A stretch of 64,000 nucleotides of DNA, taken from an uncultured Psychroserpens sp. Its GTDB lineage: Bacteria > Bacteroidota > Bacteroidia > Flavobacteriales > Flavobacteriaceae. Positions 41,141 to 50,446 of this stretch are shown here, piece after piece. Below the pieces are notes generated by a model. It saw only the letters and a program-made list of their open reading frames with translations, was not told the origin of the DNA and did not search any database. The number at the start of each line of letters is the position of its first letter. The stretch's first letter is position 1. Where the stretch lies: NCBI RefSeq assembly GCF_947501425.1, contig NZ_CANMVN010000005.1:1-64000 (forward strand), written 5' to 3'. Both the position numbers and the translations under genes were made by a program.

Positions 41141-41393
41141 AATTAAAAAGTTTTAAAATTGATTGATACAAACTAAACGCTTTTTTTTTAGATTATAAAC
41201 ATTTTTTTACATCTTATGAACAATTTTATAAACAAAAAATTGTAAGTTACTGAAAAACAGTATTTTAAAATTTTTAGTTATTAACAATTTTTGATCAAAA
41301 TACGACATATTACGTATGCATTTTATAGTTTTCAAGGCAAAAATTATAGTATTTTTATACTATTAATCAACAACTTGCATTCAATTTGAACCT
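41141..41393. other. AT-rich divergent intergenic region with three short dyads
   Basis: This 253-base gap separates the barrel gene (minus) and xerD (plus). It holds TACTG-AAAAA-CAGTA (41248-41262), CAATTTT paired with AAAATTG (41221-41242) and the palindrome TTTTGATCAAAA (41289-41300). I see no consensus promoter for either gene, no tRNA and no coding frame. Confidence 0.5.
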
Positions 41394-42302
41394 ATGAAGT
41401 GGCAAAACGCCTTAAAAGACTATACATATTACCTTAAAATTGAGAGGGGATTATCTGCTAATTCTATCACAAATTATCAGCTAGATGTCGAAAAGCTAAT
41501 AAGTTATATCTCGAAAAATAATATTAGTGTCTCTCCTATTCATATAACGCATGAAACAATTCAAGCATTTATCTATGAAGCTTCCAAACAGCTCAATTCA
41601 AGATCACAGTCACGGTTAATATCCGGATTAAGAAGTTTTTTTAGTTATTTGGTTTTTGAAGACTACAGAACCACCAATCCATTAGATCATATTGAATCTC
41701 CAAAAATTGGAAGGAAGCTTCCCGACACACTCTCTACAGATGAAATTGATGCTTTAATTGATGCAATAGACTTAAGTAAAACGTACAATGGTGTCCAAAT
41801 TGGAGAACGTAACAGAACTATTCTAGAAACGCTCTACAGTTGTGGATTGCGGGTTAGTGAACTTATTAATCTAAACATATCTGATTTATTTTTTGATGAG
41901 GGCTTCATTAAAGTGACTGGTAAAGGTGATAAACAACGTTTTGTTCCAATTGGCTCTAATACTCAAAAATACATTACCATATGGTTAGAGATAAGAGCAC
42001 ATATGACTATAGATTCTCAGCATACAGATACGTTGTTTCTTAACAACAGAGGTAAACAGTTAACAAGAGCTATGATTTTTACTATTATTAAGGACTTAGC
42101 GAAGACCATCAATTTAAATAAGGTCATATCTCCTCATACCTTTAGACATTCATTTGCCACACATTTATTAGAAAATGGAGCCGATCTAAGGGCTATACAG
42201 CTCATGCTTGGTCATGAGAGTATCACTACTACTGAAATTTACATGCATGTAGACCGTTCGCATTTAAAAGATGTGCTAATGACCTATCATCCAAGACAGT
42301 AG
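41394..42302 (+). CDS. xerD: Tyrosine recombinase XerD/XerC
   Basis: Xer recombinases resolve chromosome dimers at dif. The 302-residue protein has an N-terminal SAM-like core-binding domain (YTYYLKIERGLSANSITNYQ, SRLISGLRSFFSYLV) and a catalytic domain with all key residues: Arg 153 in GLRVSELINL, Lys 177 in TGKGDKQRFVP, His 248 and Arg 251 in HTFRHSFATHLLENG, His 274 in MLGHESITTT and Tyr 283 in EIYMHV. It is chromosomal in context, beside aroQ as in related genomes, not part of an integrative element. Confidence 0.94.
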   Translation: MKWQNALKDYTYYLKIERGLSANSITNYQLDVEKLISYISKNNISVSPIHITHETIQAFIYEASKQLNSRSQSRLISGLRSFFSYLVFEDYRTTNPLDHIESPKIGRKLPDTLSTDEIDALIDAIDLSKTYNGVQIGERNRTILETLYSCGLRVSELINLNISDLFFDEGFIKVTGKGDKQRFVPIGSNTQKYITIWLEIRAHMTIDSQHTDTLFLNNRGKQLTRAMIFTIIKDLAKTINLNKVISPHTFRHSFATHLLENGADLRAIQLMLGHESITTTEIYMHVDRSHLKDVLMTYHPRQ

Positions 42303-42365
42303 TTTCTACATTTAAATTTTAGTGACATTTTAAATATTACTGTGTCTAAATTTAAAATTTAACCT

Positions 42366-43520
42366 ATGAAAATGTTATTTAATAAACTTTCGAGTCAAAG
42401 ATCAAAAAACGATGATTCACTCTCACTAGACGCTTCAAAATGGCAATTAGCTTTGGAGTATTCCAGCATCGGACTTTGGGAATATGATGCTGAATTAAAT
42501 CGAGTTTTTTTCTCTGAAGGCTCCAAACAGATCATAGGTGTGAAAGATCCTAATTTTGGAAATAATCCAAACGATTGGAACGATCGCGTACATCCAGAAG
42601 ACAGAACCGATTACTTCAAAGCATTTCAGGACCATTTAGATAATAGTACTGATATGTATGAAAACGAACATCGCATCAAATGCGAGGATGGTACTTACAA
42701 ATGGATTAGAGATAAAGGAAAAGTGGTTGAGTGGACACCTGAAGGAAAATATAAACGCATCATAGGCACGCATACAGATATTACTTCAATGGTTGAAAAA
42801 GAAGAGCAACTAGAGAAATATCTTCAACTCATTACCAGTCAAAACAAGAGACTCCATAATTTTACGCATATAGTATCCCACAATTTGAAAACTCATATTG
42901 GTAATTTCAAAAACATCTTAGAATTCTATGATGATACAAACTCTGAAACTGAAAGAGAAGAGCTAATGGGACATTTAAAGACCATTTCTGAAGGATTAAC
43001 CTCTACAATAGTTGATCTTGATGACATTATCAGCATTAAGTCTAAATCCAATTCTAATGATCTAAATGAGAATGTTAATGTATTTGATTCTGTAGAGAAA
43101 GTAATTAATAACCTTGAAATTGATATTGCCAACAACGAAATTGCCATTTTCAATACTATTGAAAAAGATGTTGAGCTATTTGCTAACAGGTCATATTTGG
43201 AAAGCATTATCTTTAATTTAATTTCTAATGGTATAAAATACCGACATCCTGAGCGACATGGTAAGATTATTATAAAATCTGAAGTAACTGATAGTGATGT
43301 AACGATTTTAGTTTCAGATAATGGTATTGGAATAGATACTGAAAAATTTAAAAATCAACTATTTGAAATGTATCAGACCTTTCATGGTACAAATCGAGAA
43401 GATTCAAGAGGTATTGGTTTATACATTACTAAGACTCAAATTGAAGCATTAGGTGGTACTATTGATGTGGAGAGCAAACTCAACGAGGGCACAACATTTA
43501 CACTAAGCTTTAACAAATAA
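42366..43520 (+). CDS. PAS-domain sensor histidine kinase (soluble)
   Basis: A 384-residue protein without membrane segments. It has a PAS_3 domain at about residues 25-145 (LEYSSIGLWEYDAELNRVFF, GTHTDITSMVEKEEQL), a dimerisation helix with the phospho-acceptor His 172 in IVSHNLKTHIGNF, and an HATPase domain with N box NLISNGIKYRHPE, G1 DNGIGID and G2 RGIGLYITKTQIEALGG. No response regulator gene is adjacent, so its partner is elsewhere. A cytoplasmic or ligand-bound signal sensed by the PAS domain is likely. It ends close to a weak hairpin. Confidence 0.93.
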   Translation: MKMLFNKLSSQRSKNDDSLSLDASKWQLALEYSSIGLWEYDAELNRVFFSEGSKQIIGVKDPNFGNNPNDWNDRVHPEDRTDYFKAFQDHLDNSTDMYENEHRIKCEDGTYKWIRDKGKVVEWTPEGKYKRIIGTHTDITSMVEKEEQLEKYLQLITSQNKRLHNFTHIVSHNLKTHIGNFKNILEFYDDTNSETEREELMGHLKTISEGLTSTIVDLDDIISIKSKSNSNDLNENVNVFDSVEKVINNLEIDIANNEIAIFNTIEKDVELFANRSYLESIIFNLISNGIKYRHPERHGKIIIKSEVTDSDVTILVSDNGIGIDTEKFKNQLFEMYQTFHGTNREDSRGIGLYITKTQIEALGGTIDVESKLNEGTTFTLSFNK

Positions 43521-43545
43521 AAACGCCTCAATTGAAGCGCTTTTA
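43521..43545 (-). terminator. Probable rny terminator
   Basis: CGCTTC / GAGGCG (with one U-G pair) on the minus strand, loop AATT, followed by TTTTTATTT. It could also serve the plus-strand kinase gene. Confidence 0.55.
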
Positions 43546-43565
43546 ATTATCTATTTTTCTGAAGA

Positions 43566-45143
43566 CTACTTTGCAATATTTACTGCTCTGGTCTCTCTAA
43601 TTACTGTAACTTTAACCTGACCTGGATAAGTCATGTCGGTTTGGATTTTTTGCGAAATTTCAAACGACAAATTAGCGGCTTGCTCATCAGAGACCTTTTC
43701 ACTTTCAACCATCACACGAAGTTCACGTCCAGCTTGTATGGCGTAAGCTTTATTAACACCATTGAAACCAAAAGCAACATCTTCCAAATCCTTAAGTCGT
43801 TGGATATAAGAGTCCAATACTTGTCGTCTTGCACCTGGTCTAGCTCCTGAGATGGCATCACAAACCTGAACAATTGGTGATAATAATGTAGTCATTTCTA
43901 TTTCATCGTGGTGAGCTCCAATAGCATTACATACTTCAGGTTTTTCACCATGTTTTTCTGCCCATTGCATTCCTAAAATAGCGTGAGGTGTTTCCATATC
44001 CGCTTCAGATGATGGTACCTTTCCAATATCATGTAATAATCCAGCACGCTTAGCCAATTTAGGATTGAGACCTAATTCGGCTGCCATGACACCACAAAGT
44101 TTTGCAACTTCTCTTGAGTGCTGCAATAAGTTTTGACCATAAGACGAACGGTATTTCATACGTCCGACTAATTTGATTAATTCTGGATGTAATCCGTGAA
44201 TACCAAGATCGATAACAGTACGCTTCCCTACTTCAACAATTTCTTGTTCAATTTGTTTTTGAGTCTTTCTAACCACCTCTTCAATTCGAGCTGGATGAAT
44301 TCTACCATCAGTAACCAGCTTATGAAGTGATAAACGTGCGATCTCACGTCTCACAGAATCAAAGCATGACAAAATAATAGCTTCAGGAGTATCATCAACA
44401 ATAATTTCTACACCTGTAGCTGCCTCTATTGCACGAATATTTCGTCCTTCACGACCAATTATCCTTCCTTTAACATCATCAGATTCGATATTAAATACAG
44501 ACACACAATTATCAATGGCTTCTTCTGTTCCTATACGTTGTATGGTATTAATAATTACTTTTTTGGCTTCTTGCTGTGCTGTTAATTTAGCTTCTTCCAA
44601 TCGATCTTGGATATAACTCATTGCATCGGTTTTAGCTTCACTTTTAAGAGACTCTACCAATTGTTCTTTAGCATCTTCAGCAGATAGACCAGAGATTACC
44701 TCTAGTTGTTTGATTTGACTCTTGTGAGCCTTTTCAACTTCATCCTTCTTTTTTTCCAAGAATTCAAGTCGGAAATTATAATCCTTTATTTTATCCTCTA
44801 AAGATTGATTTGATTTTTTATTCTTTGCCAACTCACTTGACACCTGAGATTCTTTATCTCTTGTGCGTTTTTCGGCTTCAGCCATCTTTTTGTCACGAGA
44901 TAAAATGACCTTTTCGTGTTCTGCTTTAAGTTCAATAAATTTTTCTTTAGCTTGAAGAATTTTATCTTTTTTGATAGACTCTCCTTCGCTCTTAGCTTGT
45001 TTCAAAATTGAATTGGCTTCACTTTTGGCATCCTTTATTAGCTTAGATGCATTGCTTTTTTCTAATGTTTTTGCAATAATATATCCGAGTACAATACCTA
45101 GTACTACTCCTCCAACAATCATTAAAATTGTGTTCGTATCCAT
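43566..45143 (-). CDS. rny: Ribonuclease Y
   Basis: RNase Y is a membrane-anchored endoribonuclease that starts mRNA decay. The 525 residues show an N-terminal transmembrane helix ([19 protein letters not shown]), a long Lys/Glu/Ala-rich coiled coil to about residue 200, a KH domain ([23 protein letters not shown]) and an HD domain with the metal motif [11 protein letters not shown] followed by IGAHHDE. Length and motifs match the family. Its start is about 22 bases after the T run of the 6S-like RNA, so at least part of its transcription must pass through or start inside that RNA. Confidence 0.97.
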   Translation of the reverse strand: MDTNTILMIVGGVVLGIVLGYIIAKTLEKSNASKLIKDAKSEANSILKQAKSEGESIKKDKILQAKEKFIELKAEHEKVILSRDKKMAEAEKRTRDKESQVSSELAKNKKSNQSLEDKIKDYNFRLEFLEKKKDEVEKAHKSQIKQLEVISGLSAEDAKEQLVESLKSEAKTDAMSYIQDRLEEAKLTAQQEAKKVIINTIQRIGTEEAIDNCVSVFNIESDDVKGRIIGREGRNIRAIEAATGVEIIVDDTPEAIILSCFDSVRREIARLSLHKLVTDGRIHPARIEEVVRKTQKQIEQEIVEVGKRTVIDLGIHGLHPELIKLVGRMKYRSSYGQNLLQHSREVAKLCGVMAAELGLNPKLAKRAGLLHDIGKVPSSEADMETPHAILGMQWAEKHGEKPEVCNAIGAHHDEIEMTTLLSPIVQVCDAISGARPGARRQVLDSYIQRLKDLEDVAFGFNGVNKAYAIQAGRELRVMVESEKVSDEQAANLSFEISQKIQTDMTYPGQVKVTVIRETRAVNIAK

Positions 45144-45164
45144 GTTTAGTTAGTGTTTATATGT

Positions 45165-45356
45165 AAAAAAAAAAGCCTACATCAGTTTTGGATTTTGTAT
45201 AAACTCCTTAAAAACAAGTTTAGGGCTAACAAGCTGATCAAAAATCTGCCCAAGAACTGAAATAAATCAGTAATAGCAGCACGGTTTTACAACTTAAACT
45301 CACCCTTTTTAAAGAATTAACGTTGAGTTTATCAAAAAATAATAACTAATGTAGGC
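45165..45356 (-). ncRNA. ssrS: 6S-like RNA (6S-Flavo type), with its terminator
   Basis: The gap between zapA and rny encodes a 182-nt RNA on the minus strand. Its ends pair: GCCTACAT (5' end, 45349-45356) with ATGTAGGC (45175-45182), extended by a U-G pair and AGUU/AACU to 13 pairs. The U-G pair would be a C-A mismatch on the other strand, which supports the minus strand. A bubble of 11 bases per side follows, then an 8-pair helix (45325-45332 with 45199-45206). A run of ten T (45165-45174) ends it. Size, closing stem, central bubbles and the position after zapA match 6S RNA, which binds RNA polymerase. No promoter is seen, so it may be processed from the zapB-zapA transcript. Confidence 0.78.
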
Positions 45357-45382
45357 AGTAACCTATTTTATTTTAAAGAACG

Positions 45383-45676
45383 TTATGCACTTAAATGATC
45401 GTTAAGCAGTTGATTTAAAGCATTGAGCTTTTCCTCTACTTCTTCACTAACACTGGCTTTATCTATTGTTTTCTGTTCTACTTGAGTAGCAAACTGTAAA
45501 GCACACATGGCTAACACATCTTGCTTATCTCGAACAGAATAATTTTGCTCAAACTGAGTAATCATGGCTTCAATCTTTTTAGCTGCTTTTCGCAACCCTT
45601 CTTCTTGACTTGGTGCAATTGTTAAAGGGTAAACTCTATTAGCTATAGATAGCTTTATTTTAAGCTGTTCTGCCAT
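45383..45676 (-). CDS. zapA: Cell division protein ZapA
   Basis: ZapA cross-links FtsZ filaments at the division ring. The 97-residue protein has the family start KLKLSIANRVYPLTI-like pattern (KIKLSIANRVYPLTIAPSQE), GLRKAAKKIEAMITQF and a C-terminal coiled coil with LAMCALQFATQVEQ. It lies 15 bases after the coiled-coil gene at 45692 and just upstream of the 6S-like RNA, the same zapA-6S order as in gammaproteobacteria. Confidence 0.92.
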   Translation of the reverse strand: MAEQLKIKLSIANRVYPLTIAPSQEEGLRKAAKKIEAMITQFEQNYSVRDKQDVLAMCALQFATQVEQKTIDKASVSEEVEEKLNALNQLLNDHLSA

Positions 45677-45691
45677 GAATTATAGTTAACA

Positions 45692-45982
45692 TTATTCAGA
45701 TAATTGAGCTATACAATGATCAATATCTCTGATTAACGTATTTATTTTGAGCTTGGTTTCTCTGTTATTCTCGTCACTGCCCAGTAATGAGTTTGCAACT
45801 TTGAGTGATTCATATTTTTCAACCCAAGAACTTATTTCTTCTTGCTGTTGAATACTTTTTTGTTGTTGTATTGCTAATTCTTCTGAAATTTTTGCATTGG
45901 TTTGTTTCAACACTTCAAGTTTGTGCAAAACTTTACTTATTTTATTCTCTAAAGAATCTACAACATCTTCAATTTTACTCAT
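45692..45982 (-). CDS. ZapB-like coiled-coil protein
   Basis: This 96-residue protein is almost entirely heptad-patterned and Gln/Glu/Lys-rich (VDSLENKISKVLHKLEVLKQ, EELAIQQQKSIQQQEEISSW), with a C-terminal LKINTLIRDIDHCIAQLSE resembling the end of TIGR02449/ZapB-like proteins found upstream of zapA in other bacteria. Together with zapA it forms a two-gene operon under a consensus promoter. A role in septal ring organisation is inferred from context only. Confidence 0.8.
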   Translation of the reverse strand: MSKIEDVVDSLENKISKVLHKLEVLKQTNAKISEELAIQQQKSIQQQEEISSWVEKYESLKVANSLLGSDENNRETKLKINTLIRDIDHCIAQLSE

Positions 45983-46006
45983 TTACAAATTTCAATACTG
46001 ATGTAA

Positions 46007-46037
46007 CAAAGTTAATATACTAAGTGAAAAATAGCAA
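46007..46037 (-). promoter_or_regulatory. Bacteroidota-type promoter for the zapB-like/zapA operon
   Basis: On the minus strand: TTG (46035-46037), 20 bases, TAACTTTG (46007-46014). The same -7 octamer and spacing occur at the pyrR promoter. It gives a leader of about 20 bases. Confidence 0.78.
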
Positions 46038-46233
46038 TTGTTTTCCTATTATTTTTGAAATTAATACTGTCATCCTAGGCATAATCACTAGTCCTTAACG
46101 ATTTATAAATATACTTTAACTCCTTTTTATAAGTTTTAGTTTGTTATTTTTACTTTTTTACAGATATTCACTTTTTCTATGAGAGAATACACTTATAGAA
46201 TATTTTCTATATTAAATTAAAATCAATATTTTT

Positions 46234-46253
46234 ACGTTAAAGAAGTTTAACGT
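46234..46253 (+). promoter_or_regulatory. Perfect inverted repeat 14 bases before the M23 start codon
   Basis: ACGTTAAA / TTTAACGT with loop GAAG. As RNA it would form an 8-pair hairpin next to the start codon; as DNA it could be an operator. Confidence 0.45.
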
Positions 46254-46267
46254 AGCACATCAGAAAC

Positions 46268-47953
46268 ATGAAATATTTTTTTGTAGTCATATTTTTATCT
46301 CAATTTTGTTTTAGCCAAACGCCCTATCCTCAAGACTATTTTAGAAACCCTTTAGATATCGATTTGGTCTTATCTGGTACTTTCGCAGAGTTACGATCTA
46401 ATCATTTTCATTCAGGTCTAGACATTAAAACACGTCAACGCACAGGACTCAAAGTGTATACCGTTGCCGAGGGTTATGTGAGTAGAATCAAAGTTTCACA
46501 TTATGGTTATGGGAAAGCCCTTTACATTACCCATCCAAATGGCTATGTTTCTGTTTATGCTCATTTAAGTAAATTCTCTCCCAAAATAGAAGCTTATATC
46601 AAAGCTTGTCAATATGAAAAAGAAAGCTATGAGGTTGAAGTATTTCCTTCACCCGATGAACTTCCTGTCTCAACAGACGAAGTTGTAGCATTCTCTGGAA
46701 ACTCAGGTAGTTCGGGTGGACCACATCTCCATTTTGAAATCAGAGATAATGAGGAGCGTCCTATAAATCCTATGTTATTTGGCATTGATATTAAGGACAC
46801 AAAGCGACCTATTCTCCTTGCCGTTTATGCTTATCCAAAAGACAGAAAGTCACATGTTGACAATGTCAAAAAACGTGTAGAGCTAAGACTAATACCTAAT
46901 AAAAATGGGGATTACAGTACTGCTCCTATTGAAGCGCGTGGCGACATAGGTTTTGGAGTGGTTAGTTATGACCAGCAAGATATGGCAAATAACAAAAACG
47001 GACTCAGCAATATACAGGCGTTTTATAACGGAAATAAAAGCTTTGAAATGGATTTCAAGCGTTTTAGTTTTGACGAAAGCAAGCATATCAATCGTTTTAT
47101 AGACTTTGAAGTTTTCAAGGAAAAGAAATCCAGAGTACAAAAGCTATTCGTTCAGCAAGGAAACACATTAAGCATGCTAAAAGATGTTGATGGAAATGGT
47201 TATGTAAAAGTTGAAGACAGCACAAATACAGTTTATAAAGTTAGGCTTAGAGACTTTAAAGACAATGAAACTTGGTTATCAATTCCTATAAAAGGAAAAC
47301 CTGCAAAAGAAATCCTTGAAATGCCAGAGCTCAAACCTAACACTTATGTTTATGCAGATCAAGTCACAGAGCTGCAAGATGGAATTGTATCCGTAAGTTT
47401 TCCAAAGCATACCTTTTACGAAGACTTTTATATGGATTTTAGTGTCAGCAACGATACACTTAAATTACACAGAGATGTGATTCCGTTAACTAAGAATTAC
47501 AATATAAAATTTGATGTAAGCAATTACAGTGATGTCGATAAAGAAAAATTATTCATCGCTAAATTATACGGATATTACCAAAGGCCGAGTTATATAAGAA
47601 CAAAACGAATAGGAAATACGTTATCAGCCAGAACCAAATCATTAGGAACATTCACTTTAGTTACTGATTCTGTGAGCCCTACCATTACACCTGTGAATTT
47701 TCAGGATGGTAAATGGATCAGTAAATTAAACCGTCTAAAAGTGAAGATTGAAGACGATTTATCTGGCATTAGTAATTACAGAGCTACTATAAACGGACAA
47801 TGGATTTTGATGGAGTATGATTACAAAAAAGATACCCTAACGTATGACTTTGAAGATAATATTAGTACAGAAACCGAAAATAAACTTAAAGTAATTGTTA
47901 CCGATAATGTTGGAAATAATACTACATTTGAAGCAACATTTTTTAGAAAATAA
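46268..47953 (+). CDS. M23-family (LytM) metallopeptidase, secreted
   Basis: The 561-residue protein has a signal peptide (VVIFLSQFCFSQ). The M23 domain fills residues 30-175: first zinc motif HFHSGLD (His 48, Asp 52), then the HLHFEI motif (His 153, His 155). The C-terminal 380 residues are beta-rich, with an Ig-like end (FTLVTDSVSPTITPVNF, YDFEDNISTETENKLKVIVTDNVGNN). LytM proteins cut peptide cross-links of peptidoglycan or activate amidases. It starts 285 bases from the divergent zapB-like gene and is followed closely by a TonB-dependent receptor gene, with which it is probably co-transcribed. Confidence 0.94.
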   Translation: MKYFFVVIFLSQFCFSQTPYPQDYFRNPLDIDLVLSGTFAELRSNHFHSGLDIKTRQRTGLKVYTVAEGYVSRIKVSHYGYGKALYITHPNGYVSVYAHLSKFSPKIEAYIKACQYEKESYEVEVFPSPDELPVSTDEVVAFSGNSGSSGGPHLHFEIRDNEERPINPMLFGIDIKDTKRPILLAVYAYPKDRKSHVDNVKKRVELRLIPNKNGDYSTAPIEARGDIGFGVVSYDQQDMANNKNGLSNIQAFYNGNKSFEMDFKRFSFDESKHINRFIDFEVFKEKKSRVQKLFVQQGNTLSMLKDVDGNGYVKVEDSTNTVYKVRLRDFKDNETWLSIPIKGKPAKEILEMPELKPNTYVYADQVTELQDGIVSVSFPKHTFYEDFYMDFSVSNDTLKLHRDVIPLTKNYNIKFDVSNYSDVDKEKLFIAKLYGYYQRPSYIRTKRIGNTLSARTKSLGTFTLVTDSVSPTITPVNFQDGKWISKLNRLKVKIEDDLSGISNYRATINGQWILMEYDYKKDTLTYDFEDNISTETENKLKVIVTDNVGNNTTFEATFFRK

Positions 47954-47962
47954 AACAACCTC

Positions 47963-50446
47963 TTGAAGCTAAACATCACACTACTCATTGCCTTACTAGG
48001 CTTTTCTTTCTTCGGAATATCACAAACCGCTACTATTAAAGGCGTCATTTTGAATGATGAAAATTTTCCAATTCAAGATGTCAATATCCAAATTAAAGGA
48101 ACAGACAGCGGAACAACATCCAATATTAATGGGTTCTTTGAATTAAAAATCCCGGCAAACCAAGATGTTACTATTGTTTTTACACACATCTCTCATGAAC
48201 GTGTTGAACAAACATTTAATCTAAAAAATGGTCAAGAAATTGAGTATAATCCAATACTAAAAGTAGATGCTGTTCAAATTGGAATGGTTGTTATTAATAC
48301 CAACACCAGGCAATCTGTAGACGGCGTAACGACTATCACACCAGAAGTGTTACGTACTATTAAAGGCGCACAACCAGGTGTTGAGAATATCCTGAAAACA
48401 CTACCAGGTGTAAATATTTCTAATGAATTGAGTACACAATATTCTGTTAGAGGTGGAAACTTTGATGAAAACCTTGTTTATGTTAACGAAATTGAAGTCT
48501 ACAGACCTTTTTTAATTCGCTCAGGACAACAAGAAGGTTTGAGTTTTGTCAATACAGACTTAGTTCAGAATGTCGATTTTTCCGCAGGTGGATTTCAAGC
48601 CAAATATGGTGATAAATTATCATCTGTTCTTGATATTACTTATCGAAATCCAATTCGTTTTGGCGTTCGTGCTGAAGCCAGCCTGCTAGGTGGCTCCGTA
48701 GCTGCTGAAGCTGTGAGTAAAGATTCGAAATTTTCAGGTATTGTTGGTTTACGCTATAGAGACAATAGTTTATTCATTAATTCCTTAGAAACCGAAACTA
48801 ATGTAAGACCTGTCTTTGCAGATGCACAAACGTATCTCACTTATAAGTTCAGTGATAAATTTCATTTGAATTTCCTCGGAAATATATCTTTAAATAAATA
48901 TACGTTCCGACCAAAGAACAGGCAAACCAATTTTGGAACACTCGACGAGCCTGTAGCTTTGTTGGTGTTTTATGACGGACAAGAGAAAGACGAGTATCTT
49001 ACGACATTTGGTGCGTTCAAAGCCAACTATTTCGTCAATGACGATCTCACTTTAAAACTTATTGCTTCGGGCTATCATACGACTGAAGAAGAGTACTACG
49101 ACATATTAGCACAATACAGACTTGGTGAAGTGAATAGTAATATTGGAGACGAAAATCTTGGAGAAGTTGAGTTTTCCGAAGGTATTGGCTCACAACTCAC
49201 ACATGCCAGAAACGACTTAGATGCAGTTATTGTCAACGTAGAACACAAAGGTGATTACAAACTTGATGAGGAAAGCACACTAGAATGGTCTTTAAAATAC
49301 ACCCATGAAGATATCAGAGACCGCTTGATTGAATGGGAAGTTATTGATAGTGCAGGATTTTCGGTAAGACCTCCAATTTTTGATATTCCAAACAATCAAC
49401 CTTACGAACCATTTGAAGGTCCTTTGGTTGCATTCCAGAATGTAAGAGCAACTAATTCGGTTAAAATAAACAGACTTCAAGCCTATGCTCAGTGGAGTAA
49501 ACGAACTACTTTAGGAAATAGTGATGTATTTTACAATGCTGGTGTGAGAGTTCACAGTTGGAATGTAGACAGTGAAGTTCCAAACCAGGAAGGTGTATCC
49601 AGCTCTAATCAAATTGTTTTTAGTCCGAGAGCCCAATTTGCCATAAAACCCGACTGGGAAAAAGATATGCTTTTCCGTGTGTCTGGAGGTTTATATTATC
49701 AGCCACCATTCTATCGCGAGCTACGTGATTCTTCAGGTGTTGTACAACCCGATGTCAAAGCGCAGAAGTCCTTTCATGTGGTTCTTGGTAACGAGTATAG
49801 TTTTCAGTTGTGGAATCGTCCGTTTAAGCTGGTTTCCGAAGCCTACTATAAAGGATTGTCAGATGTAAATCCTTACACCTTAGAAAATGTTAGAATACGC
49901 TACAGAGCCAGAAATAATGCTACAGCTTATGCTTATGGTGTTGATTTACGCTTGAATGGTGAATTCGTTCCAGGTACAGAAAGCTGGTTTAGTGTTGGCT
50001 ATCTTAAAACTGAAGAAAATATTGACGATAGAGGCTTTATTGCACGACCAACAGATCAACGTTTAAAATTTGGTATTTTATTTCAGGATTATGTACCTAA
50101 CATCCCTGAGTTGAAAATGTATCTAAATCTGGTATACAACACTGGAGTTCCAGGTGGATCACCGAGTTATGCCGATCCTTACGATTTCCAAACCCGTTTA
50201 CGCGATTACAGACGAGCTGATCTGGGTATTTCTTATGTAATGGTAGATCCTAACAAAACTTACACGTCTAGCTGGAAAGAAAAATTTAAAGAACTTACTA
50301 TTGGAATTGAGATTTTCAATATGTTCAATAATCAAAACACTATTACTAATACTTGGGTAAGAGATGTATATAGTAAGCGTCAATTTGCTATTCCAAACTT
50401 CTTAACACCACGTGTATTTAATGTGCGACTATCAACAAGGTTTTAG
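47963..50446 (+). CDS. TonB-dependent receptor with carboxypeptidase-regulatory-like domain
   Basis: The gene starts with TTG: an in-frame stop (the M23 stop codon) is three codons upstream and the TTG opens a signal peptide (LLIALLGFSFFGISQ), so no other start is possible without losing the signal. The 827-residue product has a CarboxypepD_reg-like domain (IKGVILNDENFPIQDVNIQI), a plug (VENILKTLPGVNISNELSTQYSVRGG) and a 22-strand barrel ending NVRLSTRF. No SusD gene follows, so glycan uptake is unlikely. The next gene, a Cys-rich secreted protein, begins at the base after the stop codon and may share its substrate. Confidence 0.94.
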   Translation: MKLNITLLIALLGFSFFGISQTATIKGVILNDENFPIQDVNIQIKGTDSGTTSNINGFFELKIPANQDVTIVFTHISHERVEQTFNLKNGQEIEYNPILKVDAVQIGMVVINTNTRQSVDGVTTITPEVLRTIKGAQPGVENILKTLPGVNISNELSTQYSVRGGNFDENLVYVNEIEVYRPFLIRSGQQEGLSFVNTDLVQNVDFSAGGFQAKYGDKLSSVLDITYRNPIRFGVRAEASLLGGSVAAEAVSKDSKFSGIVGLRYRDNSLFINSLETETNVRPVFADAQTYLTYKFSDKFHLNFLGNISLNKYTFRPKNRQTNFGTLDEPVALLVFYDGQEKDEYLTTFGAFKANYFVNDDLTLKLIASGYHTTEEEYYDILAQYRLGEVNSNIGDENLGEVEFSEGIGSQLTHARNDLDAVIVNVEHKGDYKLDEESTLEWSLKYTHEDIRDRLIEWEVIDSAGFSVRPPIFDIPNNQPYEPFEGPLVAFQNVRATNSVKINRLQAYAQWSKRTTLGNSDVFYNAGVRVHSWNVDSEVPNQEGVSSSNQIVFSPRAQFAIKPDWEKDMLFRVSGGLYYQPPFYRELRDSSGVVQPDVKAQKSFHVVLGNEYSFQLWNRPFKLVSEAYYKGLSDVNPYTLENVRIRYRARNNATAYAYGVDLRLNGEFVPGTESWFSVGYLKTEENIDDRGFIARPTDQRLKFGILFQDYVPNIPELKMYLNLVYNTGVPGGSPSYADPYDFQTRLRDYRRADLGISYVMVDPNKTYTSSWKEKFKELTIGIEIFNMFNNQNTITNTWVRDVYSKRQFAIPNFLTPRVFNVRLSTRF

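Noticed and set aside
41394-42302. Integrase of a mobile element
   Set aside because: The protein is a Xer-type recombinase in a housekeeping neighbourhood beside aroQ; I found no attachment-site repeats or cargo genes.
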